Positions 1 through 8,057 of a stretch of DNA of 44,070 nt are shown here, one piece after another. The stretch is from positions 1 to 44,070 of the forward strand of contig CALMTT010000547.1 of NCBI GenBank assembly GCA_937872615.1, read 5' to 3'. The first letter of the stretch is position 1, and every line of letters starts with the position of its first letter. The DNA is from an uncultured Verrucomicrobiaceae bacterium. Its GTDB lineage: Bacteria > Verrucomicrobiota > Verrucomicrobiia > Verrucomicrobiales > Verrucomicrobiaceae. A model generated the notes under the pieces. That model searched no databases. It was not told the DNA's origin and was given only the letters and a program-made list of their open reading frames with translations. The position numbers and the translations under genes were made by a program.

Positions 1-348
1 GCCAAAGTCGAAAGCATCCTCCCGCTGAAGGACAACGTCGTCGCCCTCGACCTCGGCCGCACCATCATCACCGATTCCGCCTTGAAGACCATCGGCCAGC
101 TCCCGCGCCTCGTGACGCTCGATCTCCGCCAAACAAAGGTCGGCGATGCCGGGCTCGAATCCCTCAGCGGCCTCAAAAACCTCCACACGCTCAATTTGTA
201 TGGCACGCAGGTCACCGATGAAGGCCTGAAGCACCTCGCCAAGATCAAGAGCCTCAAAAACATCTACCTCTGGCAATCCAAGGCCACGAAGGCCGGCGTA
301 AAACAACTCGCCGCTGCGCTTCCAGGTGTGAAAGTCAGCATCGAATAA
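1..348 (+). CDS. Leucine-rich-repeat protein, C-terminal fragment
   Basis: The reading frame is open from base 1, so the 5' end lies outside the window. The visible 115 residues consist of about four LRR units of the pattern LxxLDLRQTKVxDxGLxxL, with the last ending in LPGVKVSIE. LRR tails of this kind (regular 24-residue repeats with T-x-V-T/G-D-x-G-L) are common in planctomycete and verrucomicrobial exported proteins, often behind a c-type cytochrome domain. That upstream domain cannot be seen here. The gene ends 25 bases before the peroxiredoxin on the same strand, so the two may be co-transcribed. Function is unknown; a protein-protein or ligand-binding surface is the usual role of the repeat. 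Confidence 0.8.
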   Translation, partial: AKVESILPLKDNVVALDLGRTIITDSALKTIGQLPRLVTLDLRQTKVGDAGLESLSGLKNLHTLNLYGTQVTDEGLKHLAKIKSLKNIYLWQSKATKAGVKQLAAALPGVKVSIE

Positions 349-373
349 TCCCCCTCTCCACGCCATCACCCCC

Positions 374-898
374 ATGAAAACGCGCCTCCTCATGCTCACC
401 GCCATCCTCAGCACCTTCCTCGGCACCGCCAAAGCCGGCGAAGGTGAAAAGGTCAGTTACGACGCCCCCGCCATCTCCGGCGTCAATCAAGACGGAGCCA
501 CCGTCAACTTCGCCGACGTGTATAAGAAAGGCCCCACGGTCGTCTTCTTCTATCCGAAGGCCGACACGCCCGGCTGCACCAAGCAGGCCTGCTCCCTGCG
601 CGATGCCTTTGCCGATCTGAGCAAGGACGGCGTACAGGTCCTCGGCGTCAGCTTTGACAAGCCCGATGCCCAGAAGGCCTTCAAAGACAAATTCACCCTG
701 CCCTACGACCTCATCGCCGATCCCGAAGGCAAGATCGTCGCCGCCTTCAAAGTCGAAAAAATGGCCAAAGGCCTCCTCAGCCTCGCCAAGCGCAGCTGCT
801 TCCTCATCAAGGACGGCAAGGTCATCTGGCAAGACTACGCCGCCAGCACCGATAAGCAGGCCGAGGACATCAAACGTGTCCTCGCCAGCTCCAAGTAA
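374..898 (+). CDS. Exported BCP/AhpC-type peroxiredoxin
   Basis: Thiol peroxidase of the AhpC/TSA family that reduces peroxides through a reactive cysteine. The protein is 174 residues. Residues 1-21 form a signal peptide ending TAKA, so it should act in the periplasm, whereas classical BCP is cytosolic. The thioredoxin fold carries the motif TPGCTKQAC: T65 and C68 match the peroxidatic site, and C73, five residues later, matches the resolving cysteine of atypical 2-Cys BCP/PrxQ enzymes. The downstream GVSFDKPDAQKAF and LPYDLIADPEGK segments are also typical. The ATG at 374 is chosen because it begins the signal peptide. A strong terminator follows at 922-951, closing the transcription unit. 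An exported thioredoxin-like reductant would be expected elsewhere. Confidence 0.93.
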   Translation: MKTRLLMLTAILSTFLGTAKAGEGEKVSYDAPAISGVNQDGATVNFADVYKKGPTVVFFYPKADTPGCTKQACSLRDAFADLSKDGVQVLGVSFDKPDAQKAFKDKFTLPYDLIADPEGKIVAAFKVEKMAKGLLSLAKRSCFLIKDGKVIWQDYAASTDKQAEDIKRVLASSK

Positions 899-921
899 GC
901 GATCGGCGAAAACCATCACCG

Positions 922-951
922 AAGCCGGGGACGAACGTTCCCGGCTTTTTT
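922..951 (+). terminator. Rho-independent terminator after the peroxiredoxin gene
   Basis: The arms AAGCCGGG and CCCGGCTT form an 8-bp perfect GC-rich stem around a 12-base loop. The last arm runs into a T tract (CTTTTTT). It lies 24 bases after the stop codon at 898. Confidence 0.85.
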
Positions 952-994
952 GTGCCCTCTTGCCAAAAGAAGACTGCTTTGCCTACAATCGGGC

Positions 995-1435
995 ATGAGC
1001 GTTCAATTGCATCCGATTCACTGGCTGGCCTTGTTTGGGCTGGTGATCACGCTCGTGCTGCTCGTCGGAGCATTTCGATGCCGTGGCAAAGCGTTGAAGG
1101 CCCTGCTCGTCATGCTTGGCATCGCGTCCGCAGCACCGGCAGCCCTCGTGGTGATGGTCAGCTACCCGGAATGGATCGATCCACGCTTCCGCGTGTACAA
1201 AGACTTCTACGCCGCCATCGAGCCCGGCATGTCTCGCAGCGACGTGAAGGCTCTTTTGGAGAAGCACCATCCCGAAAGCGGCGCTCGCGCACGGCCCACC
1301 ATCTTCCTCGAAGATGAGAGCAGCCTGAACTTCTTCATGAATCCAGAGGCAGGACACGCCGAGCCGAACTGCGAAGCCATCCTCTTGAAGATCGACAACG
1401 ATCGCGTCACCGCCAAAACCTACTCACCGGACTGA
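995..1435 (+). CDS. Small membrane protein with SmpA/BamE-like tail motif
   Basis: 146 residues, not confidently assigned to a family. Two hydrophobic segments lie at about residues 9-27 and 33-54, followed by a soluble domain. That domain contains EPGMSRSDVKALLEKHHPES (about 76-95), which resembles the G-M-S-R-x-D-V-x-x-L-L signature of the SmpA/OmlA/BamE fold; this is only a motif-level resemblance. The ATG at 995 is preferred over an in-frame upstream start at 950, because the upstream residues overlap the terminator. The stop TGA shares one base with the ATG of the next gene (TGATG at 1433-1437), which indicates translational coupling to the lipoprotein hydrolase. Confidence 0.7.
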   Translation: MSVQLHPIHWLALFGLVITLVLLVGAFRCRGKALKALLVMLGIASAAPAALVVMVSYPEWIDPRFRVYKDFYAAIEPGMSRSDVKALLEKHHPESGARARPTIFLEDESSLNFFMNPEAGHAEPNCEAILLKIDNDRVTAKTYSPD

Positions 1436-2274
1436 TGCACCCGATTTGGAAACGTCTCCTGCGCCTCGCGCTCATCGCCATGCTCACTCCGGTCGTCTTT
1501 CTGCTGAGCTGCCAGTCCTCGCTCATCTACCACCCGCGTCCGAACGAGCATGGCATGGTCGAGCATCTCGAAAACAACCAGGGCGAGCGCATCACCTACC
1601 GCACCTCACAAGGCCAGCAGACCGCCTGGTATCGACCACCCTATCGCGGCCCCGAGGAAGGTGCGCCGCTGTGGATCGCCTTCTCTGGAAACGGTTCGCT
1701 CGCGCTTGATTGGATGCATTTCGCCGGCGTCGCTGACGGGCGCTTTGCCTGGCTGATGATCGACTACCCTGGCTACGGCGAATGTGAGGGCAAACCCACG
1801 CCGAAAGCCATTCGAGAAAGCAGCGTCGCCGCGCTCGATCAACTCGCCGTGCAATTGAATGTGCCGCGCGAAGTTTTGACATCGCGCAGCATGGTCATCG
1901 GGCATTCGCTCGGTGCCGCGGCGGCTCTCATGGCCGCGGAAGACCTCGACATCCATCGTGGCATCCTCATCTCACCCTTCACCAGCATGACCGACATGGG
2001 CCGCCAGGTGCTCGGCTGGCCTCTCTGCTATCTCAACCTCCACCGCTTCGACAATCGCAAGACCCTCACCGCCCTCTGCCAGCATCCCGAAACTCGCTTC
2101 ACCATTTACCACGGCATGAGCGATGACCTCATCCCCATCCGCATGAGCACCGAGCTGGCCAACGCGCATCCCAGTCAGGTCACCCTTCATCCCTCGCCCG
2201 GTGGTCACAACGACGTGCTGCTGCACATCCAGACCCAGCTCAAGGCAGAGACCCTGAAGCTCAGCGGACTATGA
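1435..2274 (+). CDS. Lipoprotein alpha/beta hydrolase (BEM46/YfhR-like)
   Basis: 279 residues. The N-terminus has two positives, a hydrophobic stretch and a lipobox-like LLSC with C26, so it is probably a membrane-anchored lipoprotein. The core shows the alpha/beta hydrolase layout: an oxyanion-side FSGNGS segment (about 83-88), DYPGYGECEGKP (about 110-121), the nucleophile elbow GHSLG with S158, a likely acid in HGMSDDLIP, and the catalytic His in GGHNDV (H258). The substrate cannot be read from the sequence; members of this group act as esterases or peptidases. Translation is coupled to the preceding membrane protein. The 3' end overlaps the convergent gene at 2269-3510 by six bases. Confidence 0.85.
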   Translation: MHPIWKRLLRLALIAMLTPVVFLLSCQSSLIYHPRPNEHGMVEHLENNQGERITYRTSQGQQTAWYRPPYRGPEEGAPLWIAFSGNGSLALDWMHFAGVADGRFAWLMIDYPGYGECEGKPTPKAIRESSVAALDQLAVQLNVPREVLTSRSMVIGHSLGAAAALMAAEDLDIHRGILISPFTSMTDMGRQVLGWPLCYLNLHRFDNRKTLTALCQHPETRFTIYHGMSDDLIPIRMSTELANAHPSQVTLHPSPGGHNDVLLHIQTQLKAETLKLSGL

Positions 2275-3510
2275 TGCCGGCAGCAATCCATGCCGCCGCG
2301 CCTTCCAATAGGCGGCGAGATGGTAAACAAGCCCGCAGCTCGCGTTGTGCGTGTAATCGAAGCTCTCGAACAGCTTGTGCAGCGCCGCACTTTGCTCGTC
2401 CGTCAGCGTCGGTGAGTCGATCATCATCAAAATGAGTGCCGATTCACCGGCTTCACGCGTGAGATGCCAGATTTCGCGAAACGGGCCCCACTGCGGGTTG
2501 GGGTAGCCTTTTTGGTTCTTCCATTCCGGCACCGTGCGCCAGTCCGGACCGAGCATGCGCATGTCTTCGGGGCTCTTTTTCGCGATTTGGGCCAAAACAC
2601 TCGTGAAGCGCTTCGCAGCCAAATCTCGGACGTGGAGCATGTGCGTGTGAATTTGCGTTTTGAGTGCCGCATCGGGCTCCAGAGCATGCAGCACCTCCAG
2701 CGAGCACTGCATCTGCAGCAGCGCATAGGCCGGTTTGCCCTCGCCGGGGTTCGCAGACTGCGTGATGGCCTCGGTGGCATACTTCCGCCACTGCACGCGA
2801 TAGCGTTCGTTCTTCGCCACATCCCATGCCGCGGCATAAATCATCGGCAAACGTGCCGCCTCGTGTGCCTGCACCTGCCACATGCGGCAAATGCCGAGCG
2901 GACAGCGCGTTCCATCGGCGCGGCAGAAATCAAAATCGTTCTCCAGCGTCACAAAGGCGATCATCCGCTCCGCCACCTCGGCGAGCAGAACACGAATCTG
3001 CTGCTTCACAGACTCATCGGCCAGCGGGCTGTGAAAATACTGCCACATGCCATGCACGAAGTGCGTCACCTGATCACGCGATGAGTTGATGTAAGTGCTC
3101 TTCGCATCCTCCGGGCACACATTCCGAGCCACAAAGCCCTTCACGCCATGCACCGTGGCGCATCGTTGAAGCCCCGCGAAGACATTCGCGGCCTTTTCGC
3201 GCAGCGACTCGTCCTTCGTCACTTCAAAGCGATCACACAACATGCTCAACATGGCTCCGCCGAGAATCGCGCCATCTTCCATGCCCGTGCTGTAGCCGCA
3301 GGGATTCGGATACTGCCGCCTCACCTCCTCCGCCGTCGGCAGATGCGCCTGCTCTTTGCCCTTCTCGTAGCTGCTGAGGTAATCACCAAAGGTCTGCACC
3401 TTCGGCAGATAAAAGCGGCTCCAAACCATGTCCCAAGCCCGCTCGATGTTCTGCGCATGACACAGTGATACGGACCAAACGAGCAGGCAGATGACAAGGT
3501 GTCTATTCAT
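2269..3510 (-). CDS. Secreted helical protein, possible alpha/alpha-toroid glycosidase-like
   Basis: 413 residues with a clear signal peptide (about 1-19, cleavage near CHAQ). I do not recognise the family firmly. The mature part is helix-rich, with repeated aromatic and acidic helices such as YSTGMEDGAILGGAMLSML (about 93-111) and DQVTHFVHGMWQYFHSPLAD. This is reminiscent of alpha/alpha-barrel carbohydrate enzymes or their non-catalytic relatives. No catalytic motif can be named. There are several cysteines in the mature part, some near CPLGICRMW. It stands alone on the minus strand, convergent with the lipoprotein hydrolase, and its stop lies inside that gene. A gap of 138 bases separates it from the sugar locus. 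Confidence 0.7.
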   Translation of the reverse strand: MNRHLVICLLVWSVSLCHAQNIERAWDMVWSRFYLPKVQTFGDYLSSYEKGKEQAHLPTAEEVRRQYPNPCGYSTGMEDGAILGGAMLSMLCDRFEVTKDESLREKAANVFAGLQRCATVHGVKGFVARNVCPEDAKSTYINSSRDQVTHFVHGMWQYFHSPLADESVKQQIRVLLAEVAERMIAFVTLENDFDFCRADGTRCPLGICRMWQVQAHEAARLPMIYAAAWDVAKNERYRVQWRKYATEAITQSANPGEGKPAYALLQMQCSLEVLHALEPDAALKTQIHTHMLHVRDLAAKRFTSVLAQIAKKSPEDMRMLGPDWRTVPEWKNQKGYPNPQWGPFREIWHLTREAGESALILMMIDSPTLTDEQSAALHKLFESFDYTHNASCGLVYHLAAYWKARRHGLLPAS

Positions 3511-3615
3511 TGGAGAGAGGGCACTTCTGCCGCGTAAACAGATGCAATCTATGACAAATCACCTCACCCGACGAAAACTCCTCGGCAACGAATCAATAGA
3601 TGTTTGCCATGTTGA

Positions 3616-3647
3616 GAAAAGCTAAGCTCCTCTCGCGGAGCGAGAGG
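3616..3647 (-). terminator. Hairpin terminator closing the sugar-locus operon
   Basis: On the minus strand, CCTCTCGC-TCC-GCGAGAGG (3629-3647) is a perfect 8-bp stem with a 3-base loop. It is followed by AGCTTAGCTTTTC, a weak T-rich tail. It starts 2 bases after the stop of the gene that ends at 3649. The T tract is not directly adjacent to the stem, so efficiency is uncertain. Confidence 0.55.
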
Positions 3648-3648
3648 G

Positions 3649-4848
3649 CTACTTTGCTTCGCTGATTCGGAGTGGCTTTTCGGGCATCTTCACTGCATCG
3701 ACATCCGTGAGCTTCACCTTCAGCACCTCGACGGTTTGTTTACCACCGGCGAAGGCGATGTAGAGGCTGTCGCCGTGCTCAATGACGTGCGGGTAGTCGA
3801 TGTGGCGACCGCCGACGAGGTAGAGCATTTTGGTGAAGACGAGGCCGTCGTCACTGATCGAGAGGGTGAGAGGATCGCGCTTCTTCGGATTGGGATTTGA
3901 GACGAGCACGTAGCGGCCATCGCGGAGTCGCAGGCCGCTGATTTTGGAGGTGGCGTCGGGGAAGTTGGTCTTTACGGGCGTGCTCCAGGTGCGTCCGTCG
4001 TCGGTGGAGAGAGCGCGATACAGGAAGCCGCTGCGGCGGTTGTCACGAAAGACGGCGGCGAGGGTGTTGTCGGGCAAAATCCACCAATCAGGCTCCTCGG
4101 CCTTTAATTCGGCGGCGCTGCCGAGCACGGGGTAGGATTGCCAATCGCTCAGCGACTTCACGCCACCGACGAGGAAGTGCACGCCGCTCGTTTTGTAGTC
4201 GTGCGGGCGGCGTGACATCATCCAATCGCCCGTGCGCAGCTTCATCGGCGGGAAGTTGTTGATGGTGTCGTCGAAGACAACGCCCGCATCTTGCCAGGAG
4301 CCATCGCTTTGAAGGCGAAAGGCATGCAATTCGAGGCCGGGGCCGAAAAAGCCCGCTGCTTCATCGAGCGAGGCGAGTGCGAGCAGTTCGCCATCGCGCT
4401 TCCAAAAGCCGCGTGAGATCCAGCGCATGCCTTTGTCCGTGCGGGTGCCGTAGTGCGGCGAATCAGGGCCGGAGTTCGGCGGAATCGGCGTCAAATACTG
4501 CGACTTGCTCCATTTGAGGCCGTCCGGACTCGTCGCGAACTTCACCCGCTGACCCACACGATCCTCGATGCCCGGTCCATCGCTCCACATCGCCCAAAAC
4601 TGGCCATCATGATGCACGAGGTAGTTATGTTGGTTCACGCCGCCGGCTTTTTTGTCGAGTTTGGTCGGATCGCTGCCCTTGGCGCGCACATCGCTGATGA
4701 TGACATGCTCACTCGGCACTTTTGGCAAAGCGGCGAAGTCGATGTCATGCGTGTTCGGCGGCACCCACGGACCTGCGAGCATGATCGAGGGCTCCGCTGC
4801 GGCGATTTGCACGCCAAGGAGCGTCAACACGAGAGGGAATAGGTTCAT
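3649..4848 (-). CDS. Secreted sialidase-fold (BNR) beta-propeller, probable glycosidase
   Basis: 399 residues starting at the ATG at 4848, with a signal peptide (about 1-18, ending AAAE). An in-frame extension upstream only shadows the neighbouring transporter. Asp-box-like turns (TSPDGLKWS, STDDGRTWS, SISDDGLVF) mark a multi-bladed propeller of the sialidase/exo-glycosidase superfamily. The FRIP-type arginine motif of true sialidases is not evident, so sialidase activity should not be assumed. Its ATG overlaps the transporter stop as ATGA (4845-4848), so it is the translationally coupled last gene of the GH32-porter operon. Likely role: cleavage or binding of a glycan whose sugar enters through the porter. 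Confidence 0.8.
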   Translation of the reverse strand: MNLFPLVLTLLGVQIAAAEPSIMLAGPWVPPNTHDIDFAALPKVPSEHVIISDVRAKGSDPTKLDKKAGGVNQHNYLVHHDGQFWAMWSDGPGIEDRVGQRVKFATSPDGLKWSKSQYLTPIPPNSGPDSPHYGTRTDKGMRWISRGFWKRDGELLALASLDEAAGFFGPGLELHAFRLQSDGSWQDAGVVFDDTINNFPPMKLRTGDWMMSRRPHDYKTSGVHFLVGGVKSLSDWQSYPVLGSAAELKAEEPDWWILPDNTLAAVFRDNRRSGFLYRALSTDDGRTWSTPVKTNFPDATSKISGLRLRDGRYVLVSNPNPKKRDPLTLSISDDGLVFTKMLYLVGGRHIDYPHVIEHGDSLYIAFAGGKQTVEVLKVKLTDVDAVKMPEKPLRISEAK

Positions 4849-6173
4849 GGTATGCCGAGTTGCTTTTGAATGTCCTCCAGCGGCACGCCCTTGGTCTCGG
4901 GCACGCTCATTTTCACCCAGACGAGTTGCAGGACCATCATGCCGGTGAAGAAAAGAAAGACCCAGCCGGGTGCGAAGGCATTCACCATCGCCGGGAAGAA
5001 GGTGGTGAGCAGTGCGGCAAAAACCCAGTGCGTAGCACTGCCGAGCGATTGACCGGCGGCACGATAGCGATCGGGGAAGATCTCCGAGATGAAGACCCAG
5101 ATCACCGCGCCCTGGCCGATAGCGTGGGCGGTGATGAAGGCAAAAATGCACGCGGGCACGATGCCGAAATTCTCCGTGAAGAAGGCCCATGCGCACAATC
5201 CAAGTGATGCGATGTAGCCAAACGAGCCGATGATGAGCAGTGTGCGGCGTCCGAGCCGGTCGATGAGCCACAAACCGGCGAAGGTGAAGATCAAATTGGT
5301 CACGCCGATGCCGATGGATTGCAGCAGCGCGGCTTTGGCTCCGAGTCCGGTGAGTTCAAAGATGCGCGGGGCAAAGTAGAGCACCGCGTTGATGCCGGAG
5401 AGCTGGTTGAAGAAGGCGATCAAGAACGCCAGCAGGATCGGAATGCGATGCCGCGTGGACCAAAAGCCGTGCGAGGTGCTTTCGTCGCTCTGCGCTGCAT
5501 TGACGATTTGCGCTGCTTCAGCCTCGATCTGGCTTTCGGAGGCCTGCGGTTGGATTTGACGCAAAACGGCCATTCCGGCATCGCGGTCGTTTTTCCGCGT
5601 GAGCAGCCAGCGAGGGCTCTCCGGCAGCGTGAAGCACATTAGCGTGTATATCAGTGCCGGGATGGCCTCCACGCCGAGCATCCAGCGCCACGCATGCTCG
5701 CCGATGCCGCCGAGCAGGTAGTTCGACAGGAAGGCCACGAGGATGCCGAAGACGATGTTGAACTGAAACATGCCCGCGAGCCTTCCACGACGGTCCGGCG
5801 GCGAGATCTCCGTGATGTAAAGCGGCGCGGCCACCGTGGAAATGCCCACGCCGAGTCCGCCGATGAATCTCGCGATGATGAGCGACCACACCTCCGGCGC
5901 GATACCTGACCACACCGCCGAGACGAAATACAGCACGCCCACCCAGATCAGCGTCTTTTTACGCCCCCAACGATCCGTCGGCCATCCACCGATGAGCGAC
6001 CCCAGCACCGTGCCATACAGCGCCGAAGCCATCGCCACGCCATGCATGGCATCACTCAGCTTCCACAGCGATTGAATCGTCTTTTCCGCGCCCGAGATGA
6101 CCACGGTGTCAAAACCAAACAAAAAGCCCGCCAGCGCAGACGTGATGGCCCAGAGGAAGAGGCGAGGATTCAT
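4845..6173 (-). CDS. MFS sugar porter (SP family, sugar:H+ symporter-like)
   Basis: 442 residues from the ATG at 6173; a TTG 27 bases upstream is less likely. It carries nearly every sugar-porter signature in order: GFLFGFDTVVISGA in TM1, DRWGRKK after TM2, RFIGGLGVGI and the PLYITEISPPDRRGRLAG loop in the TM4-5 area, PESPRWL before the central loop, QLSGINAVLYFAP in TM7, DRLGRRTL after TM8 and PETKGVPLEDI at the C-terminus. Twelve hydrophobic segments are expected. The TM7 QLSGIN motif is characteristic of hexose and pentose carriers (XylE/GLUT type). It lies 13 bases downstream of the GH32 gene, so fructose or another released monosaccharide is a reasonable but unproven substrate. Confidence 0.92.
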   Translation of the reverse strand: MNPRLFLWAITSALAGFLFGFDTVVISGAEKTIQSLWKLSDAMHGVAMASALYGTVLGSLIGGWPTDRWGRKKTLIWVGVLYFVSAVWSGIAPEVWSLIIARFIGGLGVGISTVAAPLYITEISPPDRRGRLAGMFQFNIVFGILVAFLSNYLLGGIGEHAWRWMLGVEAIPALIYTLMCFTLPESPRWLLTRKNDRDAGMAVLRQIQPQASESQIEAEAAQIVNAAQSDESTSHGFWSTRHRIPILLAFLIAFFNQLSGINAVLYFAPRIFELTGLGAKAALLQSIGIGVTNLIFTFAGLWLIDRLGRRTLLIIGSFGYIASLGLCAWAFFTENFGIVPACIFAFITAHAIGQGAVIWVFISEIFPDRYRAAGQSLGSATHWVFAALLTTFFPAMVNAFAPGWVFLFFTGMMVLQLVWVKMSVPETKGVPLEDIQKQLGIP

Positions 6174-6186
6174 GTGGGATGAATAG

Positions 6187-7884
6187 TCAGCGGCGTGCAA
6201 TAGGCCACACCGACTTCAGCTCATGCACCTCGAGTGAGATGATCTTTGCCTCGCCGCCGAGGGCGGTGAGTTGTGGGGCGATGGGGGCTTCGGGCTTGGG
6301 CGGGAGGGGAAAGGCGCCGAACTTGAAGCCGTTGTCGGTGAAGATCTCGACGAGGCCGTGGTCGCTGAGCAGGCGGAAGTCGATGCGGCCGTCGCGGACG
6401 GGCAGGGGCATGCTGTCCTTGCCACTGGTGAGCTTGAGCTTCTTCACGTCGATGACGAAAGGCGTGCCGCGCAGCATGAGTTGGATCTGCGTGGCCGTGC
6501 CGGGCTCGATGATGGCGTGGAGATCGAAGAACGGTGTCTGCACGCCTTTGAGCGGATCGCTTTGAGCATCGAGCGCGAAGGACTCGAGGTGGTGATGCTT
6601 CGCACGCAGCGTCTCGATCTCGCGCACGGGCTGCCAGACGAGGCGCGGGCCTTTGCCGGTGTTTCGCAGGGTGATCTCGCAGGGGATGTTCATCATCTGC
6701 GAGAAGGGCATGCCGGTGAAAACGAGGTCGCTCATCTTGGCCCAGCCTTGCTGCACGACGCGGCCGTCCGGCATGTCGCTGTAGTTTTGACCGGCGTAGT
6801 AGGCGCTGCCATACGGGCCGTCGAGCAAATCGCTGGTGCGCTTGAACTCACGACCATCGAAATCTCCGATGAAATACTCGCCGAGGCCGCCGTGGACGAT
6901 CCACTTGGTCTTTTGCGTGCCTTCGATCTTCATCGGGAAGAGATCGGGGCACTCGGCGAAGCCGATGACGCTGCCTTCGCGCTTCCACTGCTTCAAATCG
7001 GGCGAGGTGAAGAAGACAAACTCGCCCGTTTTGCGTTTCGGATCCTTTGGATCGATGGGCGGGAGCTTTTTGCCCTTCTCGGTGCAGTGCAGGATCATGA
7101 CCCAGCGCTGCGTGGGCTCGTGCCAGAAGACTTTGGGGTCGCGATTGTTGTGCGCCACCTCGGGCAGCACGGGATTGCCCGCATACTTCGTCCAGGTGCG
7201 ACCGCGATCATTGCTGAAGGCGAGTCGCTGATCACGTGGCGGTCCCGTGGCGGTGTAGATGAGCACGAGCGGCGGCTCTTTGCCGGTCTGAAAGCCGGAG
7301 GTGTTCTTCCAATCCACCACGCCCGAGCCGGAGAACATCATGCCCTCCGCCTCCGCATGAATCGCAATCGGCAACTCCTCCCAGTGCAGGAAATCGCGGC
7401 TCACCGCATGCCCCCAGCTCTTGCTGCCACTTTTGATGCCGTAGGGATGCAGTTGGTAAAACAGATGATGCTCGCCATCGAAGCTCAGCAGGCCGTTCGG
7501 GTCATTCAATCGCCCGCGCATCGAGGTGAAATGAAACTGCGGCCGCAGCGCTTCCGCATACACCGGCACGTTTGTCTTGATCGCATCACTGCTCTCGATG
7601 GCTTTGATCAACGCCGCTGGTCCGCTCAACACCGCCGCCTGGCCTTTCCACTGCCTCACATCGAGAAACACCCACAAATCAGGCTTCTTCCCCTCGGTGA
7701 ATTCGATCTCTACCTCACGCACGGGCTTGCCGCCGACTTCGAGCTTCACCATCTGCTTCAGTGCGCCATTGCACACGGGCAGGTTGAGTAGATTCGCGTT
7801 CAGCGTGAGTGGGCGCGTGGCGATGTCCTGCGCACTGAGCGTTGCAACGCAAAGCAGGCTGATGAGGAAGAAGCGGCGGGACAT
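6187..7884 (-). CDS. Secreted GH32 fructan hydrolase (levanase/invertase type)
   Basis: 565 residues from the ATG at 7884, which begins the signal peptide (about 1-18, ending LSAQ). Residues about 20-112 form an extra beta-rich N-terminal domain, as in several Bacteroidota GH32 enzymes. The five-bladed propeller then shows the three catalytic motifs of family 32: RLNDPNG with nucleophile D128, RDPKVFW with transition-state stabiliser D249, and ECPDLFP with acid/base E311. A C-terminal beta-sandwich follows. It hydrolyses beta-fructosides such as sucrose, levan or inulin, and exo-action on fructans is most likely. It heads a run of three genes (GH32, porter, propeller) spaced by 13 bases and then an ATGA overlap. 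A 52-bp palindrome sits 58 bases upstream of the start. Confidence 0.9.
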   Translation of the reverse strand: MSRRFFLISLLCVATLSAQDIATRPLTLNANLLNLPVCNGALKQMVKLEVGGKPVREVEIEFTEGKKPDLWVFLDVRQWKGQAAVLSGPAALIKAIESSDAIKTNVPVYAEALRPQFHFTSMRGRLNDPNGLLSFDGEHHLFYQLHPYGIKSGSKSWGHAVSRDFLHWEELPIAIHAEAEGMMFSGSGVVDWKNTSGFQTGKEPPLVLIYTATGPPRDQRLAFSNDRGRTWTKYAGNPVLPEVAHNNRDPKVFWHEPTQRWVMILHCTEKGKKLPPIDPKDPKRKTGEFVFFTSPDLKQWKREGSVIGFAECPDLFPMKIEGTQKTKWIVHGGLGEYFIGDFDGREFKRTSDLLDGPYGSAYYAGQNYSDMPDGRVVQQGWAKMSDLVFTGMPFSQMMNIPCEITLRNTGKGPRLVWQPVREIETLRAKHHHLESFALDAQSDPLKGVQTPFFDLHAIIEPGTATQIQLMLRGTPFVIDVKKLKLTSGKDSMPLPVRDGRIDFRLLSDHGLVEIFTDNGFKFGAFPLPPKPEAPIAPQLTALGGEAKIISLEVHELKSVWPIARR

Positions 7885-7941
7885 GGCAAGGGAGTCGAGC
7901 GGCGGCTCGATGGTTGGGAGTAACGTTTGCTCTGATTCTTG

Positions 7942-7993
7942 AGGTAAGAAGATGAGTGGTAAGAAAATTTTCTTGCCACCCATGTTCTTACCT
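7942..7993 (-). promoter_or_regulatory. 52-bp nested palindrome upstream of the GH32 gene
   Basis: The sequence is symmetric about 7967.5, with 23 of 26 base pairs matching. Two half-sites GGTAAGAA (7943-7950 and 7958-7965) are mirrored by TTCTTGCC (7970-7977) and TTCTTACC (7985-7992), each pair 15 bases apart, around an AAAATTTT centre. The only breaks are pairs 7951/7984, 7955/7980 and a T/G at 7960/7975. It lies in the 173-base gap between the sialidase-like gene and the GH32 start. It could be a multi-dimer operator or, in RNA, a long hairpin. No T tract follows, so a terminator is unlikely. Confidence 0.75.
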
Positions 7994-8057
7994 TTCCCTC
8001 TGACATGGGCGTGAAGTCAGTTGAGAGATTCGGCTTCGAGTGAGACCGCAGTCGGCC

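Noticed and set aside
6271..7791. 506-codon frame antisense to the GH32 gene
   Set aside because: The GH32 catalytic motifs fix the minus strand as coding.
7942..7993. Rho-independent terminator after the sialidase-like gene
   Set aside because: The hairpin lacks a T tract on the minus strand and has an A/T centre rather than a compact loop.
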